A DNA stretch of 64,000 bases from JABMPU01 sp964457455 (lineage in GTDB: Bacteria > Cloacimonadota > Cloacimonadia > Cloacimonadales > TCS61). Of the stretch, positions 31,820 to 40,846 are shown in pieces; positions within the stretch are counted from its first letter, which is position 1, and the number at the start of each line of letters is the position of its first letter. Where the stretch lies: the NCBI GenBank assembly GCA_964457455.1, contig CAYWJN010000001.1:62001-126000 (forward strand), written 5' to 3'. The notes under the pieces were generated by a model. That model made no database searches. It saw nothing but the letters and a program-made list of their open reading frames with translations, and had not been told where the DNA came from. A program made the translations under genes and the position numbers.

Positions 31820-32104
31820 ATGTCTGCAAAAGACAAATTTATGTGTATGAATTGCGGGAGTGAAGTATTTCCGCGGATAGTCCGAGCATTTATGCCAGTA
31901 TCAAAAAAGGAATTACAGGGGTGTATTAATAACGATGGAGATTTTGGTCCACTTTATACCGATGCACAGGGGTGTTATCCAGATGAAGTGATATTGGTAT
32001 GTGACTGTGATAAAGCAAAATTATCTAATGAGGACATTGAGATGATTGAAGAATATATGGGAGAAGTTATTAATAATGATAACTGTGTTTGTAACCTTCA
32101 GTAA
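31820..32104 (+). CDS. Small Cys-containing protein
   Basis: 94 residues, ATG behind AGGAGGGAGTA. CMNC at about 9-12, with CDC and C-x-C near the end, could coordinate zinc. Not recognised. Confidence 0.6.
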   Translation: MSAKDKFMCMNCGSEVFPRIVRAFMPVSKKELQGCINNDGDFGPLYTDAQGCYPDEVILVCDCDKAKLSNEDIEMIEEYMGEVINNDNCVCNLQ

Positions 32105-32819
32105 TACGGAGACTATCTTTGATACGCTGAAGATTATATTTTATTTGAAGACAGTGAGTTCAAAATTTACCGAGAAATTACCGCAACTATCAAAATCAGA
32201 TATTGAATTCACTATTAACGAGAATCAGAATCTCCTGTATGAAGGGAAGTTGACTGGCTATTACGGATCTCCCAACAGTTTGTCAATAGAGGTAAGAGTT
32301 AAATTATCTGAGAAAGAAGACACTTTTGGTGATCTTCTAAAATTGAGGGGGAAAACTTGTAGGTTGGACATGAAATATATTGCATATAGCGAGGTAAGTC
32401 GTCCAGCCAGCAAGAAATTGGCAGCCAAATGTATGAAAATCATTGAATCTGTGGGAAGGGACGTTGGATATAGCAAGGACGAAATGCTTAAAGTCGTTGC
32501 TACTGATTATTTCAATGATACGAATATTGAAAAGTTTAATATCTTTGATATGGAAGAAAAAGATGCCGAATACTTCCACGAGTATTTAATTTATAAATTT
32601 CAGAACAAAGAATATGGGGGCTTTAATCTCAATGTATCAGAATCGCGGACTACAAGAGCCATTCGGGATAAAAAGTGCGTCCTGTGTAACAAGTCAATGG
32701 TGGGTACAATGCATATTTACCCGCTTTGTAAAGTTCATTTAGAGCATTATACTAAAATAAAAAAGTCTTATCCATCTGGATGGATAGGAATATTTAAAAA
32801 AGATAACCATTTTGAATAG
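32046..32819 (+). CDS. NinB/HNHc_6-like recombination-associated protein
   Basis: 257 residues from ATG 32046; ATG 32076 is a plausible later start. The core (RLDMKYIAYSEVSRPASKKL, MKIIESVGRDVGYSKDEMLKV, DYF...F, DAEYFHEYLIYKF) follows the pattern of phage recombination proteins that precede an HNH-type or zinc end. The C-terminus has CVLC and C-x2-H (about 216-237) as a zinc site, but I see no full HNH catalytic set. Likely DNA recombination/repair role; moderate certainty. Confidence 0.5.
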   Translation: MKNIWEKLLIMITVFVTFSNTETIFDTLKIIFYLKTVSSKFTEKLPQLSKSDIEFTINENQNLLYEGKLTGYYGSPNSLSIEVRVKLSEKEDTFGDLLKLRGKTCRLDMKYIAYSEVSRPASKKLAAKCMKIIESVGRDVGYSKDEMLKVVATDYFNDTNIEKFNIFDMEEKDAEYFHEYLIYKFQNKEYGGFNLNVSESRTTRAIRDKKCVLCNKSMVGTMHIYPLCKVHLEHYTKIKKSYPSGWIGIFKKDNHFE

Positions 32820-32829
32820 AGGAGAAACC

Positions 32830-33003
32830 ATGTGGTGGAAAATAACATCTATAATATTCTATATTGCTGGGTATATTAGTTTTTTGGACGAGACCAATGT
32901 CCCAGCATTCACATTGAAGGCCAGAATGTTTTTGGCGTTGTTCTGGCCAATTGAAGTGATTGTTATAAAGATAACTAAATTAATAAACAAGGGGGGGTAT
33001 TGA
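32830..33003 (+). CDS. Small membrane protein
   Basis: 57 residues from ATG 32830 behind GAGGAGAAACC. Two hydrophobic segments at 5-20 and 33-52. Stop overlaps the next TTG start. Confidence 0.55.
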   Translation: MWWKITSIIFYIAGYISFLDETNVPAFTLKARMFLALFWPIEVIVIKITKLINKGGY

Positions 33004-33302
33004 GTACGAAGCAGCGCCGTTATATTTGCCAAACATTGAGGGAAATGGGATGGAAAGTGGGTCCGGGGAAGGTTATGAAAATAAAATTTAGATTATTGAG
33101 TTTAAGTTTTCAAACAGTGTGGGAAAAACATCCTACTCTAATAGTGGCCTCGAAAGGTCCGTTTCACATAGGGATTGATACATTGAGACCTGTTGAAATA
33201 TCGTTAAGGGTTGATCTTGTTAGAATTCCAGACGATGCCAAGGTGATTAATGAAATTAATAATCTTGCAGATATTATATTGAAGGGAGACAATAAAGATT
33301 AA
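33000..33302 (+). CDS. Hypothetical protein
   Basis: 100 residues with a TTG start behind AAGGGGGGG. Basic N-terminal half with a beta-rich core (KIKFRLLSLSFQTVW). Unknown. Confidence 0.5.
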   Translation: MSTKQRRYICQTLREMGWKVGPGKVMKIKFRLLSLSFQTVWEKHPTLIVASKGPFHIGIDTLRPVEISLRVDLVRIPDDAKVINEINNLADIILKGDNKD

Positions 33303-33893
33303 ATGCAAGAGAACATCTTGTCTATTTCTCGGGGAAATAGAAAGATGGGGAGCGTGGCATCGGTTTCGCTACCTCCTATAATTACTTGTCCGGACTATGT
33401 GCCATGTACGAAGGATTGTTATGTGGTGAAAAACATATACCGTTATCTGCCTAGGGCTAAAAAAGCATATGAAAATAATTTGAAGATTTGGCAGAATGAT
33501 CCGGACTCTTATTTTGATCAACTGCGGATAAATGTCCGCCATAAAAAATATCCATTATTCAGATATCATGTATCAGGAGATATACCTTCACAGGATTATT
33601 ATAATCGAATGCTAAAATTGGCAAATGAATGCCCTGAAACAAGATTTATGGTAATGACAAAAAATAGGGAGATAGAATTCGATGACTCTCCGAGAGGAAA
33701 TAAATTAAAGGTGTTGATCAGTATATGGCCGGGGATTGAAGTACCCCGCAACTTAAATTATCCCATGGTATTTATGCAAGATGGGACAGAAAAGCGGTGT
33801 GGCGGAGCCATTCAGTGTGGCGGCGGATGTGACAAATGCCAAGCATGTTGGGATGTAAAGCCTGGCGGAAAAATAGTAATTAATAAACATTAA
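33303..33893 (+). CDS. GP88-family protein
   Basis: 196 residues. The start resembles the phage gene-product-88 family: GNRKMG then SLPPIITCP, CTKDCYVVK and a basic helix LPRAKKAYENNLKIW. Later Cys pairs (CGGAIQCGGGCDKCQACW, about 168-186) add a second metal-binding cluster. The family is widespread in phages; its biochemical function is unknown to me. ATG is immediately after the previous stop. Confidence 0.75.
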   Translation: MQENILSISRGNRKMGSVASVSLPPIITCPDYVPCTKDCYVVKNIYRYLPRAKKAYENNLKIWQNDPDSYFDQLRINVRHKKYPLFRYHVSGDIPSQDYYNRMLKLANECPETRFMVMTKNREIEFDDSPRGNKLKVLISIWPGIEVPRNLNYPMVFMQDGTEKRCGGAIQCGGGCDKCQACWDVKPGGKIVINKH

Positions 33894-33906
33894 AGGGGGA
33901 GAGAAA

Positions 33907-34067
33907 ATGAGAAGAGGTGAATTTACCATGGGGATGTTGTACACCCTGTGATGAAATTTTTGAACAAAAAAAAAGAAGGTCCCTATACATTTGCTATAAT
34001 AACAAATACAAATGCAAAAAAATGTTGGGATATAGAGGGCTTTAGCTCTCAAGATTATGTAAAGTAG
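33907..34067 (+). CDS. Two coupled tiny peptides
   Basis: ATG 33907 behind AAGGGGGAGAG encodes 14 residues to TGA 33949. ATG 33951 overlaps that stop and encodes 38 residues (FAIITNTNAKKCWDIEGF) to TAG 34065. The second lacks its own ribosome site, so coupling is expected if real. Confidence 0.35.
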
Positions 34068-34074
34068 GAGATAT

Positions 34075-34323
34075 ATGATAAAAATAGCAGACTGTGGAGC
34101 AAGGAGCTCCAATATTCAGTCAATTTATTATGATGAAAAAAAAGAAATGATGGAAATAGTGTTTAAAGGAAAAACAAGAACAACAACTTATCAATACAGC
34201 GGAGTTCCCAAAAAAGTGGTTACAGATATTATTCAAACCCACCAAAAGCCTTACTTCAGTTACGGAAGATGGGTAAGGACTAATATTCAGAACAAAAGAT
34301 ATTCTTACAAAAAAGTATCATAA
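34075..34323 (+). CDS. KTSC-domain protein
   Basis: 82 residues, ATG behind TAGGAGATAT. SSNIQSIYYDEKKEMMEIVFKG, TYQYSGVP and the final SYGRWVRTN fit the KTSC domain, a small beta-alpha fold found alone in phages and next to synthetases in bacteria. The signature K-T-S-C residues at the end are not conserved here. Function unknown. Confidence 0.7.
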   Translation: MIKIADCGARSSNIQSIYYDEKKEMMEIVFKGKTRTTTYQYSGVPKKVVTDIIQTHQKPYFSYGRWVRTNIQNKRYSYKKVS

Positions 34324-34333
34324 GGAGAGAGAA

Positions 34334-34468
34334 CTGAACAAAATTCTCAGGGCAGGATTGATAGCAATTATCACAACGGCTATCAGTGAATTAACATCAA
34401 GACTGATGAAAATTTTAGCACCGGAAGAGAGCAAGCAACAACCTTCCGGGAAAAAAGACGATAAGTAA
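34334..34468 (+). CDS. Small membrane-helix peptide with non-ATG start
   Basis: 44 residues if it starts at CTG 34334, seven bases after TAAGGAGAGAG; TTG 34358 is an alternative. A hydrophobic/amphipathic N-terminal helix and a charged tail ending KKDDK, as in the peptide at 7565. The ribosome site is excellent, but the start codon is rare. Confidence 0.4.
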   Translation: MNKILRAGLIAIITTAISELTSRLMKILAPEESKQQPSGKKDDK

Positions 34469-34480
34469 TAGGAGATAAAG

Positions 34481-34726
34481 ATGAAACACCTACTATTGTA
34501 CCTAGACAATGAAACGGAAAGTAGTCAGGTTATTAATTATTTTAAGAGTGAAGGCGAGGAATATACTGCATTTTATGTATTCGACGGAAATTATCCAGAA
34601 GGTATAGATAGAATCCCAACCATCATTGGGATGGAAAATGGTGAAATCAAGAGAAAAATAAAGGGTTACAAATTAGGGTGGATTTTGAGATTAAGGAAAT
34701 GGCTCAATGAAAAGATGCCAAAATGA
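34481..34726 (+). CDS. Thioredoxin-fold protein without the CxxC pair
   Basis: 81 residues, ATG behind AGGAGATAAAG. LLYLDNETESSQVINYFKS, YTAFYVFDG and RIPTIIGMENGE match glutaredoxin strands, helix and the cis-Pro loop (IPT), but the redox CxxC position reads ETES. It is therefore probably a binding protein, not a reductase. Confidence 0.5.
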   Translation: MKHLLLYLDNETESSQVINYFKSEGEEYTAFYVFDGNYPEGIDRIPTIIGMENGEIKRKIKGYKLGWILRLRKWLNEKMPK

Positions 34727-35099
34727 ATTAATGCCGATGAGGATAGAGGCGTGTAGTATCTGCATGTCTAAATTCTCATGCGGCAGATTCCGAAAATGGT
34801 ATCAGCGGAATAGAGATGATTATATTAAGTTTGTAACCATTCAGGTTGCCAAACATCCAGAAAAATATGAAATAGGAGTAGTGTTTATGAGTACAAGAGT
34901 GCCAAAAACGTATTTGATAGTAGAGGGAGACAAAATTACGGGTGAAATGTCTGAAACGGACATTAAGGACACGAAGAAGATTGGAAAAATACCAAAAAAG
35001 GCTATCCTGCGTGAAACAACGCAGTGGCAATATGAACCAATAATAACTGTAAAATTGAAAAAGAACAAAGCTAAACCAATAAAGGTTGGTAAAAAATGA
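34707..35099 (+). CDS. Hypothetical protein with N-terminal Cys cluster
   Basis: 130 residues. ATG 34707 lies inside the previous gene; the more likely start may be ATG 34731 or 34737. CSICMSKFSCGRF (about 16-28) could bind metal; then a beta-rich core (YEIGVVFMSTRVPKTYLIVEGDK) and a Lys-rich end. Unknown. Confidence 0.5.
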   Translation: MKRCQNELMPMRIEACSICMSKFSCGRFRKWYQRNRDDYIKFVTIQVAKHPEKYEIGVVFMSTRVPKTYLIVEGDKITGEMSETDIKDTKKIGKIPKKAILRETTQWQYEPIITVKLKKNKAKPIKVGKK

Positions 35100-35362
35100 C
35101 AAAAGCAGAGACATTATTGAAAGAAATATTGGAACAATCAGACAATTTGAATTCAGCGAAGGAAAAAATTAAGAAATATTTTCTTGAAAGAAGGGAAAAG
35201 GCAGTATGGACATTCCGCGACATTAAAACGATAGCATGGATGCGTGGTATTAATGTAGGGAATGATGATATTATAAAAATAGCGAAACAACGACACTGCA
35301 GAATAGAAGTATCTTGGGATGATATGATTAATATAATAAATAAAATAAAAAAAAAGACTTGA
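35096..35362 (+). CDS. Hypothetical helical protein
   Basis: 88 residues, overlapping the previous stop (ATGA). All-helical; the segment VWTFRDIKTIAWMRGINVGNDDI could be a small DNA-binding fold. Unknown. Confidence 0.5.
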   Translation: MTKAETLLKEILEQSDNLNSAKEKIKKYFLERREKAVWTFRDIKTIAWMRGINVGNDDIIKIAKQRHCRIEVSWDDMINIINKIKKKT

Positions 35363-35423
35363 CAGGATTCCGTGTTTAAGATGTGGGGTGTTAATAGTTT
35401 ATTTAATATTAACAGGGGGAACC

Positions 35424-35618
35424 ATGACAGGATCCGACGTTAAGGCAGAATTAGCTAGACACAATATTACTATTAAGCAACTTGCCATAGAAATAGAATG
35501 TAATGATCATATTTTAAGGCAAGTGCTGAATGGTGACAAACATCTCCGAAAGGCTGAAAATTTTCTAAATAAAATAAAGGAAAACAATGAAAAATCCTTT
35601 GACGAACAAATCGGATAG
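35424..35618 (+). CDS. Helix-turn-helix protein (Cro/CI-like)
   Basis: 64 residues from ATG 35424 behind CAGGGGGAACC. VKAELARHNITIKQLAIEIE then HILRQVLNGDKHL is a typical XRE helix-turn-helix: helix 2 at about 15-22, recognition helix about 27-36. A likely transcription regulator sitting at the head of the replication genes; overlaps the next gene by 32 bases. Confidence 0.7.
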   Translation: MTGSDVKAELARHNITIKQLAIEIECNDHILRQVLNGDKHLRKAENFLNKIKENNEKSFDEQIG

Positions 35619-36828
35619 TAGACCTTCATTTGCCTTCTATTATAAAGATTGGTTATCTAAAGCATCATTGTCTTTGTGCTCACTGGCATCTCAAGGATTG
35701 TGGATAAGAATGTGTTGTTATATGTGGCCAGCAAAAAATAGGGGATGTTTACAAATAGAAGGGAAGAAGATGACTGTTGAGGAATTGGCGGGTATTGTTG
35801 CAAAACCTGTTGATATTGTCAAAAAGTGCGTAAAAGAATTGGAAGAAAGAGGGGTATTCTCAAGGTTTAAAGACGGAACAATCTATAACCGCAAAATGTA
35901 TAGAGAGTCTGCACAAGATAAAAAAATAAAGTTCTCCCAAAAGAAGGGTGCATTTATATCTAATATGTTGAGGGGGCACTCTGTATCCTTGCACGATGCT
36001 CTGGATCTTGGGATTCCAATAGAATTATTAGACGCAATAGGTGTTGATATCAAGGAAACTCAACAGGAATTGTTTAAAAAACCAAATGAAGAACTTGAGG
36101 AAAATAATAAAGGTGAAGTGGGCACGGCCACGGATAAAAAAGGGAAAACAACCATATGCCCACGCATAAATGCCCAGCAAATATTATCGCCCCCACCATC
36201 GCTTACACCAAATAAACAGGTGCAATCGAATGTCGCTCCAAACAAGGTGGGCACGAGGCTGGACAATGCAGTGATAAACGCCATTGGTGATATATTGGCC
36301 GAAAGGGCAAAAGATGGCAACCTAACGCTCAAAATATACGCTGAGCATAAAGGCCATCATCGCTATGCAGACGCTATTGCTATTGCTTTTCCATTTTCTA
36401 TTGCTTCTTCAAAGAATAACTATATACTGGCGACTGAAAAATTTTGGAAGGAAATTGAACTAATTTCTCTCGAAGATAAAGCAGACATAATCCGAATATG
36501 TTATTGGAAAGTAACGGGGAAGCGAGGAAGAAGATATAGGAATATAAAATATTTGGCAACCCACACAACAAAGAAACCCTGGTTAAAAATATATACATTT
36601 AAGCAGATAATTGAATCAATTGAATTATATTTCACCCAAAATAAAGGTCAAATATCAAGAGGATATAGTTTTGATCCTAACAACTTTTTTTCAATCAATA
36701 CTCCGGAATTTATGGATTATCTGCAGAATAAAGAAAAAAAACGAGCTTTAATTGCAGATAAAAAAGTGAAAAATTTACAAAAAACAGAACAATTTAGAAA
36801 ATATAAAGGACATGATGAAAAATATTAA
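35587..36828 (+). CDS. Replication initiation (O-like) protein with winged helix
   Basis: 413 residues. N-terminus (FAFYYKDWLSKASLSLCSLASQGLWIRMCCYMW, then MTVEELAGIV, CVKELEERGVFSR, GTIYNRKM) is the winged-helix domain of phage replisome organisers that bind the origin. A low-complexity linker (about 160-230) and a basic C-terminal domain follow. With the adjacent DnaC-like ATPase it probably recruits the host replicative helicase. Confidence 0.7.
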   Translation: MKNPLTNKSDSRPSFAFYYKDWLSKASLSLCSLASQGLWIRMCCYMWPAKNRGCLQIEGKKMTVEELAGIVAKPVDIVKKCVKELEERGVFSRFKDGTIYNRKMYRESAQDKKIKFSQKKGAFISNMLRGHSVSLHDALDLGIPIELLDAIGVDIKETQQELFKKPNEELEENNKGEVGTATDKKGKTTICPRINAQQILSPPPSLTPNKQVQSNVAPNKVGTRLDNAVINAIGDILAERAKDGNLTLKIYAEHKGHHRYADAIAIAFPFSIASSKNNYILATEKFWKEIELISLEDKADIIRICYWKVTGKRGRRYRNIKYLATHTTKKPWLKIYTFKQIIESIELYFTQNKGQISRGYSFDPNNFFSINTPEFMDYLQNKEKKRALIADKKVKNLQKTEQFRKYKGHDEKY

Positions 36829-37528
36829 AAAGAAGAAACGATTAGACAGTATTTCCAGCAAAATAATTAAGAATGCCATGGGGAGGATATTGCCTAATGG
36901 CGCTTATGGGAGGTGTGGTGAATGCCATAAAATTATAGAAACCGAGAAAGAGTATGAGTCCACAAACGGTTTATGTAAAAATTGTTACAAAAAGGCTCAA
37001 GAGCGATTGAAGAAAGAGATGGAATCCCATTATAGACGAATGATTAAAGGACTGCCGGAGGAATATTTGAAATTTTGGTGGAAACCAGCACACAAAGATA
37101 TGCATAAAAGTATGTTTATTTACGGAGAAACAAACACAGGGAAAACAATTCATGCTACGAGCATTCTTAGATATCGTTGGAAAATCGGGTTGCCAGGTAA
37201 ATTTATTAATTTCCCTGAATTAGTTGATAATCTCCGGCATAATTACAGGGATTATCATTATACGATGATGAATGTTATAAATTGCGAAGGATGTTTAGTC
37301 CTTGATGAATTTGGTGGAGTAGTAGAAACAAATGAACACACTATTAAGGTTGCTAATATAATTTCAAATCATAGATCCGCGAAAAAACTACAAACTATCT
37401 ATACGAGCAATTGGTCTCCTGAAGAAATTGCAGAACTTCTAGACCCAAGGGTAGCCAGCAGGATAGTGCGATTGTGCAGGAGCGATAATATTATCAGAAA
37501 AACAAAGGTCTATGATATAGGTGAATAG
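36812..37528 (+). CDS. dnaC: DnaC-like helicase loader ATPase
   Basis: 238 residues; ATG 36812 or 36815. An N-terminal zinc ribbon C-x2-C ... C-x2-C (about 33-56) precedes an AAA+ core: Walker A GETNTGKT (about 104), Walker B CLVLDEFG (about 159-166), sensor-1 YTSNW (about 200) and arginine finger region VASRIVRLC. This is the DnaC/IstB layout; it loads the DnaB-type helicase. Overlaps both neighbours, as expected in a replication operon. Confidence 0.85.
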   Translation: MMKNIKKKKRLDSISSKIIKNAMGRILPNGAYGRCGECHKIIETEKEYESTNGLCKNCYKKAQERLKKEMESHYRRMIKGLPEEYLKFWWKPAHKDMHKSMFIYGETNTGKTIHATSILRYRWKIGLPGKFINFPELVDNLRHNYRDYHYTMMNVINCEGCLVLDEFGGVVETNEHTIKVANIISNHRSAKKLQTIYTSNWSPEEIAELLDPRVASRIVRLCRSDNIIRKTKVYDIGE

Positions 37529-37961
37529 AATGATATGGTATGGATATATGTACAGGAATAAGGCTATTAGATTAATATACCATTTGGCAGAAAAACATGG
37601 GAAAGGATATAATGCTCTGCACGAGGATTTGAAAAGATGGGGACATATCCACCTATCTCATTGTTCGCCTGAAGAACTTCAAATTATTGCAGCAAAATAT
37701 GATGGAAAAATCAAAGTAAAAGAAGAATCTATTATATTGGCAATAAAATGTCGTGCAGAAGAAGCGGGTATAACAGGGGAGGGGATAACCGCCATAGTTG
37801 TAGAACGATTTGGAGCGGACAACTTGTATGAATTACTGAAAGATCAGCACTATCGACGTATAAGAGGACTTTTTAAGGTTATTAAGTATATTAAGGAAAA
37901 AAACTTGACAAAACTCAAGGAAAGTAAGAATAAAAAAAGCAAAGGAGAAGTAAATGAATAG
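37521..37961 (+). CDS. Hypothetical protein
   Basis: 146 residues, start overlaps the loader gene by eight bases. Helical, basic C-terminus (KLKESKNKKSKGE). No motif recognised; position suggests a replication accessory protein. Confidence 0.6.
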   Translation: MNRMIWYGYMYRNKAIRLIYHLAEKHGKGYNALHEDLKRWGHIHLSHCSPEELQIIAAKYDGKIKVKEESIILAIKCRAEEAGITGEGITAIVVERFGADNLYELLKDQHYRRIRGLFKVIKYIKEKNLTKLKESKNKKSKGEVNE

Positions 37962-38256
37962 AGATGAAATAGTAAAAGGTCTTCCGGGCATTAAAAATAG
38001 TGACCTTGAAAAAATTATAGAAGAATGCAACAAGGTTATTGCAAAACGAAAAAGCTTGCAAGCGAGAAGGGGAGATTTAGTAAAAGTTGATTTTTCAAAT
38101 AATAATATGCATCAAAAATATAGCGGGAAATGGCTAACAATAGTCAATAGAAGTGAAGGGGGAATAAAAGTAGAAATCCCCAACCAGCAAAGACGACCTT
38201 ACGAACTTCGCGTATCAGTTGATAATATTATTGATATAAAAAAGAAAGGAGACTAA
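37954..38256 (+). CDS. Hypothetical protein
   Basis: 100 residues, overlapping the previous gene by eight bases (AAAGGAGAAG upstream). An N-terminal coil, then an SH3-like beta segment (RRGDLVKVDFSNN, GKWLTIVNR, GIKVEIPN). Unknown; last gene before the virion module. Confidence 0.6.
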   Translation: MNRDEIVKGLPGIKNSDLEKIIEECNKVIAKRKSLQARRGDLVKVDFSNNNMHQKYSGKWLTIVNRSEGGIKVEIPNQQRRPYELRVSVDNIIDIKKKGD

Positions 38257-38259
38257 TAA

Positions 38260-39192
38260 TTGGAAGTACAAACCAGTGTAAAATTCGTAGAGGGGAGCGC
38301 AGAGTTAACATCAATACCTGGGTTTCTGAACGAAATATTAGACAAGAGTAAAGAAGAAATAGGGAAAATAGAAATTGCAGCATCTGATTCTGTGGTAATA
38401 ACCCCAATATCTCTTGAATATATTAGAGGACTACTTATATCTTCTGATAATCGGATTAAAGTAGAAGTTGATCCAGGCGGGGGATATGAAGAAAGAGGTA
38501 GAGGTTCAAAAATATTGATTAATGAATTGAATGCCCCCAATATAAAATTAACTAATTTAGACAAAGAAATTGATAGGGCGGAGATATTAACAGTTGATGT
38601 ATCGGGTGGCGATGATATTATTACTATAGATAATTGGGATGATTATACAAATTACACTTATTCAAAATTGATTGGAACAGTAATAGAGGGCCCTTTTAAT
38701 CTGACTGGAGCGAGATTTGTTTTTAATATATACAGCCATACTAATATTATCGTTGAACTTGGGGAAATTAGCGGTGACACACCTGATGATAGAGCTGCCA
38801 CTGCCGCATTGGAGATAGAAGCAGATATAAATGATCAGCTTGGTTTTGAAGCTGTTGAAGTTGCGTATGATACGGTAAATAATTATTTTACTGTAACAGC
38901 AAAACGTTCTGGTGCTGAATTAATAGAATTTTCGAACAATGTTGCTGGTTGTGATCAACTCTACATAGGCATGAGTAATCCTACTCTACGATATGGAACA
39001 GATGACTATACTGGTAAAATGATTGAAATATTAACGGGAGATGACGCTGGCAGCACATACGAAATAAAAGCAATATCGGGTAATCAGATAACAATCGATG
39101 GAGATTTTGCCTCGGAACCAGCGGCCGGCGATAAAATAAGAATATACGATCCAGAAGAAGACTGTGAAGTCGATGTCGTTATGTGGAGATAA
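38260..39192 (+). CDS. Virion structural protein, beta-rich
   Basis: 310 residues with a TTG start behind AAAGGAG. Predominantly beta with acidic turns. Repeating text of the type GRMIEILTGDDAGSTYEIKA, ITIDGDFASEPAAGDKIRI is common in phage tail or fibre-collar proteins that end in small beta-barrels. First gene of a second tail module. Confidence 0.55.
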   Translation: MEVQTSVKFVEGSAELTSIPGFLNEILDKSKEEIGKIEIAASDSVVITPISLEYIRGLLISSDNRIKVEVDPGGGYEERGRGSKILINELNAPNIKLTNLDKEIDRAEILTVDVSGGDDIITIDNWDDYTNYTYSKLIGTVIEGPFNLTGARFVFNIYSHTNIIVELGEISGDTPDDRAATAALEIEADINDQLGFEAVEVAYDTVNNYFTVTAKRSGAELIEFSNNVAGCDQLYIGMSNPTLRYGTDDYTGKMIEILTGDDAGSTYEIKAISGNQITIDGDFASEPAAGDKIRIYDPEEDCEVDVVMWR

Positions 39193-39731
39193 TGTTTACA
39201 GTAAATAATTTGGAAGAAGATAAAAGGTTAGATAATCTTGTTAAAAAGATATTGTCTCGGAATGAATTTTCTATTTTATCAGAATATGAAATCATGATAA
39301 GAATATTTTGGATAGAAAGTCTCCGAGGTGATTATATGAGTGAGATAAAAGCAACCACCCCGGCTGAACGATATTCTTTAGAATGTGATGTTATCATATT
39401 CTTATCTGCCGAGAAATTAGAAGGTTGGGGAGATAAAGATATTGAAACTGCAATCGCTCACCATATTATGCAGATTGAACCGCAATTTGTCGGAAGAGAT
39501 GAAATGCCTAAAATTATAATAAAAAAAGACTATTATCAGATATATTCTGACATTATTCAATATTATGGGAAAGGCACACAGATGTATAAACAATTGTTCG
39601 AAGCAATTGACAATTCCTCAGGGGGGCAAAAACATCATCAAAGAAGCACATATGATGACCATCGAGAACAGTTTGGTAGATTTCATCAAAGCGATAGAAT
39701 CGCAAGGGGACAAAATGCAATACCGATGTAA
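39192..39731 (+). CDS. Hypothetical protein of tail module
   Basis: 179 residues; ATG 39192 shares bases with the previous stop (TAATG) and has GGAG seven bases upstream. Helical N-terminal two thirds; the last 30 residues are His/Gln/Arg-rich and read through the start of the next gene. Not recognised. Confidence 0.55.
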   Translation: MFTVNNLEEDKRLDNLVKKILSRNEFSILSEYEIMIRIFWIESLRGDYMSEIKATTPAERYSLECDVIIFLSAEKLEGWGDKDIETAIAHHIMQIEPQFVGRDEMPKIIIKKDYYQIYSDIIQYYGKGTQMYKQLFEAIDNSSGGQKHHQRSTYDDHREQFGRFHQSDRIARGQNAIPM

Positions 39732-40227
39732 ATGGTTTAAACTATATGAACTTTTGCCGGAAAGCGAATATAGAAAATTAGCAGGAATCAAGAATTCTTG
39801 TGTCGTAAATATAAATTATATTGTTGATCATAATTTGGAGCATATTGTAGCCCAAAATAAAGGATGGATGTATTTCAACCCATATCTACTGATGACAGCT
39901 GATACTATTCGTAAAACATTTGGCCCAAGGGTTGTAAACGATTGGGCGTGGAGACCGGGAGATGTTAATGCCAATAATTTTAGAGGATGGAGACCTTTTG
40001 ATTGCAAAGAGGGAGCAATACTGTCTCCTCATAAGTTTGGCAGAGGACTGGACAGTGTTAGTGGCAAGAAAATTGGCATAGATGGCTACAATACTGAAAG
40101 GCAATACATTATTGAACATTTGGACAGATTCCCGTATATTACTCGATTAGAAGCCAATATACCATGGCTGCATTATGATATTCATAACCATAATCGAGAA
40201 CAATATGGGGACATATTGCTGATATAA
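39715..40227 (+). CDS. M15-family peptidase, endolysin-like
   Basis: 170 residues from ATG 39715 (AAGGGGACAAA upstream; earlier ATGs lie inside the previous gene). The M15 zinc-site motifs are SPHKFGRGLD (His and Asp) near 100-110 and WLHYDIHN near 154-161. Such VanY/D,D-carboxypeptidase-like proteins cut peptidoglycan peptides at lysis or as tail-tip lysins. The substrate link cannot be determined. Confidence 0.75.
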   Translation: MQYRCKWFKLYELLPESEYRKLAGIKNSCVVNINYIVDHNLEHIVAQNKGWMYFNPYLLMTADTIRKTFGPRVVNDWAWRPGDVNANNFRGWRPFDCKEGAILSPHKFGRGLDSVSGKKIGIDGYNTERQYIIEHLDRFPYITRLEANIPWLHYDIHNHNREQYGDILLI

Positions 40228-40812
40228 ATGAAAATAACTAAAGAGTGGGCAATGCCAAACGGAAATACCTTTAACATAAAACCAATAAGAAACTTTGTAA
40301 AGAAGCACCTAAAACAAAACATTAAGAGTATAGACCCTTTTGCAAACAACAATAAACTTGCAACGATTACAAATGATTTAGATCCAGAAATGGAAACGGA
40401 CTATTGTATGGATGCCCTTGACTTCTTAAAACAGTTTGAAGATGAAAGCGTAGACCTTGTTTTGTTTGATCCTCCTTACAGCCCAAGGCAAGTAAGTGAG
40501 TGCTATAAAAAGTTGGGGAAGACTGTAAATATGCAAACAACACAAGCAAGTTTCTGGTCTAATATGAAAAAGGAAATAGCACGAATCACAAAGCCCAACG
40601 GTATTGTTTTATGCTTTGGTTGGAACTCACAAGGCATTGGAAAGACACGAGGTTTTAATATGGAAGAAATATTATTGGTTGCCCACGGCGGACACCATAA
40701 CGACACTATATGCACGATGGAACGTAAAGCGCAGACACTTTTTTGTATTAATGTTAAAACACATCTTCCTATGTCAGCAATAGGTGTTGACCAGTTGTTA
40801 GGCATTTTATAA
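40228..40812 (+). CDS. DNA N6-adenine methyltransferase-like protein
   Basis: 194 residues. The catalytic motif IV DPPY lies in LVLFDPPYSPRQ (about 78-85), and a Rossmann-type strand ITNDLDPE and ITKPNGIVLCFGW follow the expected order of small phage methyltransferases. Short, without a target recognition domain, so specificity is unknown. Probably modifies phage DNA against restriction. ATG is directly after the previous stop. Confidence 0.75.
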   Translation: MKITKEWAMPNGNTFNIKPIRNFVKKHLKQNIKSIDPFANNNKLATITNDLDPEMETDYCMDALDFLKQFEDESVDLVLFDPPYSPRQVSECYKKLGKTVNMQTTQASFWSNMKKEIARITKPNGIVLCFGWNSQGIGKTRGFNMEEILLVAHGGHHNDTICTMERKAQTLFCINVKTHLPMSAIGVDQLLGIL

Positions 40813-40846
40813 GAACTAGAGGAAATTAAAGAAAAACGGGGTAAAA

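Noticed and set aside
33990..34020. TTGCTATAAT as an extended -10 promoter
   Set aside because: It lies inside a possible small ORF, has no -35 at a fitting distance and does not match the conserved promoter motif.
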